From Gammaproteobacteria bacterium (GTDB lineage Bacteria; Pseudomonadota; Gammaproteobacteria; Pseudomonadales; Pseudomonadaceae): a stretch of 5,338 bases of DNA. The notes beneath the pieces are model-generated. The model was not told the DNA's origin, ran no database searches, and saw nothing but the letters and a program-made list of their open reading frames with translations. Each line of letters opens with the position of its first letter. The first letter of the stretch is position 1. This document shows, in pieces, positions 1-5,216 of the stretch. A program made the translations under genes and the position numbers. The stretch covers positions 1-5,338 of the forward strand of contig JAAZJF010000039.1 in assembly GCA_012800475.1 (NCBI GenBank), in the 5' to 3' direction.

Positions 1-65
1 ATGCTGTGGCTCATTGTGCTCCAATCCGATTTGGAACCCATAATCACGCCGACCAGTGGACTCAT
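1..65 (-). CDS. purE: N5-carboxyaminoimidazole ribonucleotide mutase PurE, N-terminal fragment (runs off left edge)
   Basis: Only the first 21 codons are in the window; the gene continues beyond base 1. The translation starts MSPLVGVIMGSKSDW, and the (I/V)MGSxSDW segment is the N-terminal signature of class I PurE, where it forms part of the nucleotide-binding loop. PurE converts N5-CAIR to CAIR in de novo purine synthesis in the cytoplasm, usually together with PurK; whether purK follows cannot be seen. The ATG at 65-63 is preceded by AAGAGG (GAGG at 77-74) with 8 bases between, a good ribosome binding site that fixes the start. The gene reads in the same direction as mpl-ubiX but about 200 bases downstream, behind its own promoter and an intrinsic terminator. 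The identity rests on a short but very characteristic motif. Confidence 0.9.
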   Translation of the reverse strand, partial: MSPLVGVIMGSKSDWSTMSHS

Positions 66-105
66 CAATGTTGCCTCTTCAAGTTTGGGCGCCTGTTAGC
101 GCTGC

Positions 106-138
106 AAAAATAACAAACCACGCAACACGGCGTGGCTT
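106..138 (-). terminator. Intrinsic terminator between ubiX and purE (possible attenuator)
   Basis: On the minus strand AAGCCACGC pairs with GCGTGGTTT (138-130 with 123-115, one G-T wobble) around a 6-base loop. A T-rich tail follows, with TTTTT at 110-106. It lies downstream of the ubiX stop but also downstream of the best purE promoter and about 40 bases before the purE start codon. It may simply end the mpl-ubiX transcript, or act as a leader terminator for purE. Confidence 0.7.
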
Positions 139-170
139 GGAAATGAAACGGTCAATAATATAAGCGCAAT

Positions 171-199
171 ATTATAGCGCACTTAGGCCGCATTACTAA
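171..199 (-). promoter_or_regulatory. Sigma70-type promoter for purE
   Basis: The minus strand carries a consensus -10 TATAAT (176-171) and a weak -35 TTAGTA (199-194) with a 17-base spacer. The -10 sits inside an imperfect inverted repeat bounded by GCGC on both sides (163-179). Transcription would start near 164, giving a leader of about 99 bases before the purE ATG, and this leader contains the terminator hairpin at 106-138. Confidence 0.6.
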
Positions 200-205
200 A
201 ACGAC

Positions 206-214
206 TGTGGATAA
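206..214 (-). promoter_or_regulatory. Consensus DnaA-box sequence upstream of purE promoter
   Basis: The minus strand reads TTATCCACA, identical to the strongest class of DnaA box. It lies in the ubiX-purE gap, 7 bases upstream of the purE -35 hexamer. A perfect 9-mer on either strand is expected about 0.04 times in a window of this size. Only one box is visible, so this is not an origin. A regulatory role is inference. Confidence 0.4.
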
Positions 215-264
215 ATGCAGGTTTCAAAAAGCACAGCTCGCAACACTAAAGAGTCGCAGCTCTA

Positions 265-897
265 CTATTCATCCCAACCCGCTTGATGATGCTCGCCCCA
301 GCGCGGCAGCATATCTTGTGGAATCTGTAACAGATTTAAAATACGCGCCACCACAAAGTCGACCAGATCATCGACGCTTTGCGGCTGATGATAAAACCCT
401 GGTGAAGCGGGCAAAATCACCACACCCATATTGGAAAGCTTCAGCATATTTTCTAAGTGAATACTCGAATAAGGTGCTTCGCGCGGCACGATAATCAGCT
501 GGCGGCGCTCTTTAAGCGCTACATCCGCAGCACGCTCAATTAAGTTATTACATGCACCCGTGGCAATCGCCGACAAGGTACCTGTTGAGCATGGCACCAC
601 GACCATCGCATTGGGCGCACCCGAACCGGACGCCACCGATGACATCCAATCTTCTTTACCGTAAACACGAATCTGCCCTGCTGCAGCACCGGTGTATTCA
701 GTGAGAAACTGCTGCATGGCTTGCGGTTTAGGCGGCAAAATGACATCTGTTTCGGTCGCTAAAACCAACTGCGCCGCTTTAGAAATCAAAAAATGCACTT
801 CACGCCCTTCTTGCACTAAGCAGTCGAGCAAACGTAAACCGTACTGCGCACCTGATGCGCCGGTCATGGCTACAGTAATGCGTTGCGGACCTGTCAT
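265..897 (-). CDS. ubiX: Flavin prenyltransferase UbiX
   Basis: UbiX transfers a dimethylallyl group from dimethylallyl phosphate to FMN. The resulting prenyl-FMN is the cofactor of the UbiD decarboxylase in ubiquinone synthesis; older annotations call UbiX a 3-octaprenyl-4-hydroxybenzoate carboxy-lyase. The 210-residue protein has the expected length and one flavoprotein-like domain. The FMN loop GASGAxYG is at 13-20, W84 and SGSGAPNA are at 84-97, and a conserved core containing R122 and K129 precedes PREAPYSSIHLENM at 138-151. E49, K129, R139, E140 and Y169 match, as I recall, the catalytic and phosphate-binding residues of P. aeruginosa UbiX at the same numbers. The ATG overlaps the mpl stop as ATGA and has a strong GGAGG seven bases upstream, inside mpl, so translation is probably coupled. 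No promoter of its own is evident. No ubiD lies in the window, so UbiX acts with a UbiD encoded elsewhere. Confidence 0.96.
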   Translation of the reverse strand: MTGPQRITVAMTGASGAQYGLRLLDCLVQEGREVHFLISKAAQLVLATETDVILPPKPQAMQQFLTEYTGAAAGQIRVYGKEDWMSSVASGSGAPNAMVVVPCSTGTLSAIATGACNNLIERAADVALKERRQLIIVPREAPYSSIHLENMLKLSNMGVVILPASPGFYHQPQSVDDLVDFVVARILNLLQIPQDMLPRWGEHHQAGWDE

Positions 898-2252
898 TGC
901 ATTGCCTCCAAGGCTTCAATTAATTGCGTATGAATTCCACCAAAACCACCGTTACTCATAATCACCACCTGAGTATCGGGCTGTGCCAGCGCGAGCACGC
1001 CAGCAATAATCTCATCTAAAGTGCTGCAAACCTGGGTTGGCACCGGTGCATGGGCCACTGTACTGGCTAAATCCCAACCCAGACCCTCGGGCGCATACCA
1101 AAACACCTGGTCAGCATCCGCAGTGGACGGCGCAAGCCCTTCACGGTGCGCGCCTAACTTCATTGAATTGGAACGCGGCTCAATCACGGCAATAATACGT
1201 TGCGTGCCCACCTGTTTACGCAAACCATCCAAGGTGCTGGCAATGGCTGTTGGGTGATGAGCAAAATCGTCATACACCGTCACACCTTGCACACAGGCTA
1301 ATTTTTGCATACGACGTTTTACATTCTGAAACTCAGCTAAGGCTTGCGCGCCATGCTCTGCTGTGACGCCCACATGCCGCGCGGCCGCCAAAGCCGATAA
1401 CGCATTGGCCACATTATGCAGACCGGTTAACGACCACTGCACCACACCTTGCTCGACACCATCTAAGAGCACCGCAAAGTGCGAGCCATCCTCTTGAATT
1501 AAGCATGCTTGCCACTGCCCATCGGCACCTGTGGTTTGGACTGGCGTCCAGCATCCTTTAGCAATCACACGCTGCAACGCCTCTTCACGCGCTGGATAAA
1601 TCACTAAACCATTACTGGGCACAGTGCGCAGCAAATGATGAAACTGCAGCTCAATCGCCGCCAAATCAGCAAAAATATCCGCATGATCAAATTCAAGGTT
1701 ATTTAATACTGTAGTGCGCGGGCGGTAATGCACGCATTTAGAGCGCTTATCAAAAAAGGCGCTGTCATATTCATCGGCCTCCACCACAAAAAAGTCAGTT
1801 TCACCTAAACGCGCAGAGACACCAAAGTTTTGCGGCACACCACCAATTAAAAAGCCGGGCTGCATACCCGCATATTCTAAAATCCAAGCCAACATACTGC
1901 TGGTGGTGGTTTTACCGTGCGTGCCTGCAACGGCCAGCACCCAGCGCCCTTGCAACACATGCTCCGCCAGCCATTGCGGACCTGAGACGTAGGGCAAGCC
2001 CACATCCAGCATATACTCCACCGCTGGATTGCCCCGCGACAAGGCATTGCCGACCACAACCAAATCAGGTGCAGGCTTTAAATGCTCGGGATGATAACCC
2101 TGCAACAACTCAATACCCTGCTCTTGCAATTGTGTACTCATTGGCGGATACACATTGGCATCCGATCCGGTGACGCGGTGCCCCAACTCTTTGGCCAGCA
2201 AGGCTAAAGAGCCCATAAATGTGCCGCAAATACCTAAAATATGAATATGCAT
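894..2252 (-). CDS. mpl: UDP-N-acetylmuramate:L-Ala-gamma-D-Glu-meso-DAP ligase Mpl
   Basis: Mpl is a cytoplasmic ATP-dependent ligase. It attaches the tripeptide L-Ala-gamma-D-Glu-meso-DAP, recovered from old peptidoglycan, directly to UDP-MurNAc, bypassing MurC, MurD and MurE. The 452-residue protein has the three-domain Mur ligase layout. The N-terminal nucleotide-sugar domain opens with GICGTFMG at 7-14. The central ATPase domain has the P-loop GTHGKTTT at 110-117, EADEYDSAFFD at 158-168 and GLHNVANALSA at 277-287. The C-terminal domain has YDDFAHHPT at 327-335 and EPRSNSMKLG at 358-367. The FDKRSK, FAHHP and EPRSNSMK sequences favour Mpl over MurC. The ATG at 2252 has GAGG with a 5-base spacer. 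It is the first gene of a two-gene unit with ubiX and is divergent from the GNAT gene. No key residue appears to be missing. Confidence 0.96.
   Translation of the reverse strand: MHIHILGICGTFMGSLALLAKELGHRVTGSDANVYPPMSTQLQEQGIELLQGYHPEHLKPAPDLVVVGNALSRGNPAVEYMLDVGLPYVSGPQWLAEHVLQGRWVLAVAGTHGKTTTSSMLAWILEYAGMQPGFLIGGVPQNFGVSARLGETDFFVVEADEYDSAFFDKRSKCVHYRPRTTVLNNLEFDHADIFADLAAIELQFHHLLRTVPSNGLVIYPAREEALQRVIAKGCWTPVQTTGADGQWQACLIQEDGSHFAVLLDGVEQGVVQWSLTGLHNVANALSALAAARHVGVTAEHGAQALAEFQNVKRRMQKLACVQGVTVYDDFAHHPTAIASTLDGLRKQVGTQRIIAVIEPRSNSMKLGAHREGLAPSTADADQVFWYAPEGLGWDLASTVAHAPVPTQVCSTLDEIIAGVLALAQPDTQVVIMSNGGFGGIHTQLIEALEAMQ
895..909 (-). promoter_or_regulatory. ubiX ribosome binding site and ATGA overlap with mpl
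   Basis: The minus strand has GGAGG at 909-905, then 7 bases, then the ubiX ATG at 897-895. The A of the mpl TGA stop (896-894) completes ATGA. An earlier ATG at 902-900 is in the mpl frame (codon 451), so it is not a ubiX start. Confidence 0.85.
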
Positions 2253-2335
2253 ACAAACCTCAAATAATTGTTGGCAAGATTACCACAAGCCTTCGCGCAC
2301 CACTGCGACACAAAAGCGCACAACACATTTGCATG

Positions 2336-2364
2336 TCAACACTGCTTTAAGGCACGATTATGAA
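2336..2364 (+). promoter_or_regulatory. Weak candidate promoter for the GNAT gene
   Basis: TCAACA (2336-2341) and TATGAA (2359-2364) are separated by 17 bases, each matching the sigma70 consensus at four of six positions. The start site would be near 2371, about 30 bases before the GNAT ATG. On the opposite strand the same place carries TTGACA (2339-2334), but no good -10 follows it towards mpl. The 2253-2399 region must hold divergent promoters; this is the best plus-strand candidate seen. Confidence 0.3.
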
Positions 2365-2399
2365 TCAAGCGACGCCCCTTCATCATAAAGAGACCTGCC

Positions 2400-2840
2400 A
2401 TGCGCATCATTCAAGCCAGCTTAGAGCATCTAGACCAACTGACGCCGATGTTTATCCGCTACCGTGAGTTTTATGGTGCCATGCCACAGCAGGTTGATTC
2501 CAAGGCGTTTTTAAGCGAGCGCCTGCACAAACAAGAAGCGATTATTCTACTGGCGCTTGAAAATGATGCAGCGTTAGGTTTTTGCTTGGTATACCCCAGT
2601 TTCTCTTCAGTTCTGTTGCGGCCCATCTGGATCATTAATGATATGTATGTGGTGGAAGAGTCGCGGCGCAAACAGGTTGCCAATCAGCTATTGCAACAGG
2701 TCGCTGAGCAGGCGCGTAAACATAATGTCGTGCGTTTACGTGTGTCTATTCAGGCCAATAACGCCATTGCTCGACGCCTGTATGAAGCGTCTGATTTTGT
2801 CGAAGACCAGCATTTTAGAAGTTACATTTTACCCCTATAA
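2400..2840 (+). CDS. GNAT-family N-acetyltransferase, substrate unknown
   Basis: A 146-residue single-domain protein with the GCN5-related acetyltransferase fold; members transfer acetyl groups from acetyl-CoA to an amine or small molecule. The N-terminal part (MRIIQASLEHLDQLTPMF) is the usual beta1-alpha1 opening. IWIINDMYVVEESRRK (76-91) is the beta4 strand leading into the acetyl-CoA pyrophosphate loop (motif A). VRLRVSIQANNAIARRLYEA (111-130) is motif B with the conserved N and Y128. The loop normally reads R/Q-x-x-G-x-G/A; here it is R89-R-K-Q92-V-A94, so the glycine is replaced by glutamine. Other motifs are intact, so this may be a functional variant. The ATG at 2400 follows the purine-rich stretch AAAGAGA (2387-2393). 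The gene stands alone between mpl (divergent) and ppa (own promoter). The substrate cannot be inferred from sequence or context. Confidence 0.85.
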   Translation: MRIIQASLEHLDQLTPMFIRYREFYGAMPQQVDSKAFLSERLHKQEAIILLALENDAALGFCLVYPSFSSVLLRPIWIINDMYVVEESRRKQVANQLLQQVAEQARKHNVVRLRVSIQANNAIARRLYEASDFVEDQHFRSYILPL

Positions 2841-2855
2841 ACACCTAGCTCACTC

Positions 2856-2880
2856 ACCTGCCAAGTACGCTTGTGCAGGT
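2856..2880 (+). other. Hairpin downstream of GNAT gene, possible weak terminator
   Basis: ACCTGCCAAG (2856-2865) pairs with CTTGTGCAGGT (2870-2880) to give 10 base pairs with one bulged T (2874) and a TACG loop. No T-run follows (CAATCTTG), so it is not a canonical intrinsic terminator. It begins 16 bases after the GNAT stop and may stabilise the mRNA 3' end or cause inefficient termination before the ppa promoter. Confidence 0.35.
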
Positions 2881-2937
2881 CAATCTTGTGATCAGCAGCC
2901 CTAGCATGCATGACACATCTACAGCCCACGGCAATAC

Positions 2938-2967
2938 TTGGTATCACTCAACAAATACCCCTATAAT
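2938..2967 (+). promoter_or_regulatory. Sigma70-type promoter for ppa
   Basis: A perfect -10 TATAAT (2962-2967) has TTGGTA (2938-2943, four of six matches) 18 bases upstream. The start site would be near 2974, giving a 5' leader of about 29 bases before the ppa ATG. The promoter overlaps an in-frame upstream TTG at 2967, which argues that the protein does not begin there. Confidence 0.7.
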
Positions 2968-3002
2968 TGCCATACTTTTTACTTCCCTTTGGATCATCAC
3001 AC

Positions 3003-3530
3003 ATGAGCTATAGCAAAATCCCAGCAGGCAAAGATTTACCCAACGACATTTATGTTGCGATCGAAATCCCTGCCAACCATGCGCCAATCAAATATGAAAT
3101 TGATACTGAAACTGACAACCTCATGGTTGACCGTTTTATGGCCACCCCCATGTTTTACCCAGCGAACTATGGCTTTATTCCCAACACCCTAGCCGACGAT
3201 GGTGATGCACTCGACGTATTAGTGGTCACGCCTTACCCTGTTGCGCCCGGTGCGGTGATCCGTGCGCGTCCAGTCGGTGTTCTGCATATGACTGATGAGG
3301 CCGGCGGTGACGCAAAATTAATCGCAGTGCCACACGAAAAAATTACTCAGCTATACAATGATGTCCACGAATACACTGACCTCCCACCTTTATTGATCGA
3401 ACAGATCAAACACTTCTTTGAAAACTACAAAGACTTGGAAAAAGGCAAGTGGGTTAAGGTTGAAGGCTGGGGCGATGCCGCCGCAGCGCGTGAAGAAATT
3501 TTGAAAGCCGCAGCGGCCTTTAAAAAATAA
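3003..3530 (+). CDS. ppa: Family I inorganic pyrophosphatase
   Basis: Soluble Mg-dependent pyrophosphatase that hydrolyses PPi to two phosphates, pulling forward biosynthetic reactions that release PPi. The 175-residue length is typical of bacterial family I enzymes. The signature D-x-D-x-x-D is at 66-71 (DGDALD). Residues corresponding to the E. coli active site are all present, shifted by one: E21, K30, E32, R44, Y52, Y56, D66, D68, D71, D98, D103, K105, Y142 and K143. The frame is open upstream to a TTG at 2967, but the ATG at 3003 gives the conserved start MSYSKIPAGKDLP and lies downstream of the TATAAT promoter. The Shine-Dalgarno is weak (GGA at 2991-2993, 9 bases away). The gene is monocistronic, with its own promoter and a terminator 18 bases after the stop. 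Confidence 0.97.
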   Translation: MSYSKIPAGKDLPNDIYVAIEIPANHAPIKYEIDTETDNLMVDRFMATPMFYPANYGFIPNTLADDGDALDVLVVTPYPVAPGAVIRARPVGVLHMTDEAGGDAKLIAVPHEKITQLYNDVHEYTDLPPLLIEQIKHFFENYKDLEKGKWVKVEGWGDAAAAREEILKAAAAFKK

Positions 3531-3548
3531 AGCACACTGCCGTAACGC

Positions 3549-3581
3549 AGCAGCCGATTGCAATGATCGGTTGCTCGTTTT
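3549..3581 (+). terminator. Intrinsic terminator of ppa
   Basis: AGCAGCCGAT (3549-3558) pairs with ATCGGTTGCT (3566-3575) over 10 base pairs including one G-T, with a 7-base loop, followed by CG and TTTT (3578-3581). The T-run is short but the placement just after the ppa stop fits. Confidence 0.7.
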
Positions 3582-3689
3582 AAGTTGATGCCCACTTGCA
3601 ACAACTTCGCGCACAACCACCCTTCAGCTTAACTTCAGTGCACAAAACCTCAGAAAAGATTGGCATATTTCATAAAAAGAGTTTAATAA

Positions 3690-3718
3690 TTTAGCTCAAC
3701 TTCCAGTTGCGCTATACT
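3690..3718 (+). promoter_or_regulatory. Candidate promoter of the xseB-ispA operon
   Basis: A good -10 TATACT (3713-3718) has a poor -35 TTTAGC (3690-3695) 17 bases upstream. The stretch 3671-3692 before it is A/T-rich and could serve as an UP element. The start site would be near 3725, leaving a 5' leader of about 78 bases before xseB. This also argues against the upstream ATG at 3707 as the xseB start, since that codon precedes the -10. Confidence 0.45.
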
Positions 3719-3802
3719 TTGCTGCATCGCATGTACAGCACAGCTCTTTTATTGAGATCGACTGCGCTCTACATTCCCACCACTTCAGTTTGTGAGGGCT
3801 GT

Positions 3803-4045
3803 ATGGCTCGCCAAAAAAAGACCCCCGTATTCGAACAATCCTTAAGTGACCTACAAGCGCTGGTTGAGCGCCTAGAAAGCGGTGATTTATCGCTGGAAGA
3901 GTCACTCGCAACGTTCGAGCAAGGTATTTCACTCACCCGTGAGTGCCAAAGCGCTTTACAAAACGCTGAGCAACGCATCAACGTTTTACTTGAGCAAAAC
4001 GGCACGCTCACTGAACAACCTCATGATGGAAGTCTTTTGCCTTGA
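3803..4045 (+). CDS. xseB: Exodeoxyribonuclease VII small subunit
   Basis: XseB is the small helical subunit of exonuclease VII; several copies associate with one XseA to form an enzyme that degrades single-stranded DNA to oligonucleotides in both directions. The 80-residue product is of normal family length. It shows the full family pattern: FEQSLSDLQALVERLESGDL at 10-29, LEESLATFEQGISLTRECQ at 31-49 and LQNAEQRINVL at 52-62, predicted to form a helical hairpin. The frame is open to an ATG at 3707, but that would add 32 unrelated residues and begin upstream of the -10. The ATG at 3803, with GAGGG four bases before it, gives the conserved MARQKK start. The last four bases overlap ispA. xseA is not in the window. 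xseB-ispA linkage is common in gammaproteobacteria. Confidence 0.96.
   Translation: MARQKKTPVFEQSLSDLQALVERLESGDLSLEESLATFEQGISLTRECQSALQNAEQRINVLLEQNGTLTEQPHDGSLLP
4028..4045 (+). promoter_or_regulatory. ispA ribosome binding site and TTGA stop-start overlap
   Basis: GGAAG at 4028-4032, inside the xseB coding region, lies 9 bases before the TTG at 4042-4044. The xseB stop TGA is 4043-4045, so stop and start share TTGA. This is the TTG version of the common ATGA coupling overlap and supports TTG as the true ispA start. Confidence 0.75.
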
Positions 4046-4929
4046 TCTCAGATTATCAGCGCTTTTGCCAACAACATGTCGACAGTGCTCTCGAGCAATT
4101 ATTACAAGCACCATCCGCACCCTTAGAGCGCTTATATGCTGCAATGCATTACAGCGTTATGAATGGCGGCAAACGCATACGCCCTTTATTGGTTTTTGCC
4201 AGCTGCCAAGCCTTAGGCGGAGCCATACAGCAGGCGTACGGCGCGGCCTGTGCTGTTGAACTGATTCATGCCTACTCGCTGGTGCACGATGATCTACCTG
4301 CAATGGATGACGACGACTTACGCCGTGGCAAGCCCACCACACACAAAGCATTCGACGAAGCCTATGCTATTTTAGCTGGCGATGCCTTGCAGTCATTGGC
4401 TTTTTACGCACTGGGTGATGAGCAACTCTCACCTCTAAGCTGCACACAACGCTTAAATATGCTGCAAGTGCTATCCAAAGCATCCGGCGCTGCGGGCATG
4501 GTCGGTGGTCAAGCGATTGATTTAAGCGCAGTGGGCCAAAATATCAGTCAAAGCACTTTAGAGTTGATGCACCGCCATAAAACCGGTGCGCTGATTCAAG
4601 CCAGCGTGCAGCTTGGAGCTATTGCCAGCTCAGCTGCAACACCTCAAGCTTTAGTCGCTCTGGAACAGTATGCACAAGCCATCGGTCTCGCCTTTCAGGT
4701 GCAAGACGATATTTTAGATGTGACCAGCGATACGCAAACCTTGGGCAAACAACAAGGCAGTGATGCTGAGCATGACAAGCCCACTTACCCTGCTCTACTG
4801 GGCCTAAACGAAGCTCAAGCCTACGCATACGCCCTTAGAGACCAAGCGTTAGCAGCGCTAGTCGACTTTGATGAGCGCGCTGATCACTTACGGCACTTGG
4901 CTGAGTATATTGTGTCACGCAGCCACTAA
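4042..4929 (+). CDS. ispA: (2E,6E)-farnesyl diphosphate synthase
   Basis: IspA condenses dimethylallyl diphosphate and then geranyl diphosphate with isopentenyl diphosphate to make C15 farnesyl diphosphate. This is the precursor for the ubiquinone side chain and undecaprenyl carrier. The 295-residue protein is an all-helical trans-prenyltransferase of normal length. GGKRIRP at 42-48 binds IPP. The first aspartate-rich motif DDLPAMD is at 83-89, followed by DDDLRRG, and contains the two-residue insertion typical of bacterial short-chain synthases. GQAIDL at 156-161, HKT at 179-181 and the second aspartate motif QDDILD at 221-226 are also present. The start is TTG at 4042, overlapping the xseB stop as TTGA; the resulting MISDYQ N-terminus resembles that of Pseudomonas IspA as I recall it. 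It is co-transcribed with xseB. dxs, its usual downstream neighbour, is absent; the next genes are convergent tRNAs. Confidence 0.96.
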   Translation: MISDYQRFCQQHVDSALEQLLQAPSAPLERLYAAMHYSVMNGGKRIRPLLVFASCQALGGAIQQAYGAACAVELIHAYSLVHDDLPAMDDDDLRRGKPTTHKAFDEAYAILAGDALQSLAFYALGDEQLSPLSCTQRLNMLQVLSKASGAAGMVGGQAIDLSAVGQNISQSTLELMHRHKTGALIQASVQLGAIASSAATPQALVALEQYAQAIGLAFQVQDDILDVTSDTQTLGKQQGSDAEHDKPTYPALLGLNEAQAYAYALRDQALAALVDFDERADHLRHLAEYIVSRSH

Positions 4930-5071
4930 ATGCGAATAAGCGGCGTACTGCACACACAGGCGCTGCCTGCTCAAAGCTGAGCTGAGATACACAACAGCGC
5001 TCTGCTACACCCGCGCACTCAAAGTACAAGGCCTTACGCGACCTTGATCAATTGACTGTAAACAAATCGAC

Positions 5072-5111
5072 AAAAACAAAAAAAGCTCCGAGCAGTAACT
5101 GCTCGGAGCTT
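5072..5111 (-). terminator. Intrinsic terminator of the tRNA cluster
   Basis: A perfect 13-base-pair stem (AAGCTCCGAGCAG with CTGCTCGGAGCTT, 5111-5099 with 5095-5083) has a 3-base loop. On the minus strand it is followed by a T-rich tail (5082-5072, one G interruption). On the plus strand no T-run follows, so it is not an efficient terminator for ispA, although the hairpin could protect the 3' end of that transcript. Confidence 0.92.
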
Positions 5112-5117
5112 AAAATG

Positions 5118-5136
5118 TGTATTACCAAATAATACA
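5118..5136 (-). repeat. Small inverted repeat directly after tRNA-Lys CCA end
   Basis: TGTATTA and TAATACA (7 bases each) flank a 5-base loop. On the minus strand this A/T-rich hairpin begins at the base immediately after the encoded CCA of tRNA-Lys and ends six bases before the terminator stem. It would form part of the precursor trailer that must be removed to mature the tRNA. Confidence 0.5.
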
Positions 5137-5211
5137 TGGTGGGTCGTGTGGGATTCGAACCTACGACCAATTGGTTAAAAGCCAACTGCTCTACCACTGA
5201 GCTAACGACCC
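5137..5211 (-). tRNA. tRNA-Lys(UUU)
   Basis: A 75-base cloverleaf with encoded CCA (5139-5137). The acceptor arm GGGTCGT pairs with ACGACCC. The D arm has GG in the loop and is one base shorter than in E. coli tRNA-Lys. The anticodon arm GTTGG-CTTTTAA-CCAAT gives anticodon TTT, and the T loop is TTCGAAT. The T stem GTAGG/CCCAC contains one A-C mismatch at its third pair (51-63). It is the last gene of the cluster, five bases after tRNA-Pro. Confidence 0.96.
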
Positions 5212-5216
5212 AAAAA

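Noticed and set aside
96..155. Short TTG-initiated frame of 19 codons (minus strand) running through the purE leader hairpin
   Set aside because: No Shine-Dalgarno precedes it and it shows no run of regulatory codons; a leader peptide cannot be supported from this sequence alone.
207..494. 95-codon open frame on the plus strand
   Set aside because: It lies antisense to the 3' end of ubiX, has no recognisable domain or ribosome binding site, and has low-complexity composition typical of a shadow frame.
2277..2339. Promoter for mpl on the minus strand (TTGACA at 2339-2334; TAATCT at 2282-2277)
   Set aside because: TTGACA has no acceptable -10 at 16-18 bases, and TAATCT has no -35, so neither makes a convincing promoter; mpl must have one nearby but I cannot place it.
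2638..2904. 88-codon plus-strand frame overlapping the GNAT gene
   Set aside because: It is an out-of-frame shadow of the GNAT coding sequence with no start signal or domain.
2967..3002. 12-codon N-terminal extension of ppa from TTG
   Set aside because: It overlaps the TATAAT promoter and has no counterpart in the family; the ATG at 3003 gives the standard 175-residue protein.
3707..3802. 32-codon N-terminal extension of xseB
   Set aside because: It starts upstream of the candidate -10, has no family similarity, and the ATG at 3803 has a ribosome binding site and gives the normal 80-residue protein.
4957..4969. CAGGC-GCT-GCCTG hairpin after ispA as its terminator
   Set aside because: The stem is only five base pairs and no T-run follows; no clear terminator for ispA is visible in 4930-5071, which otherwise holds nothing I can identify.
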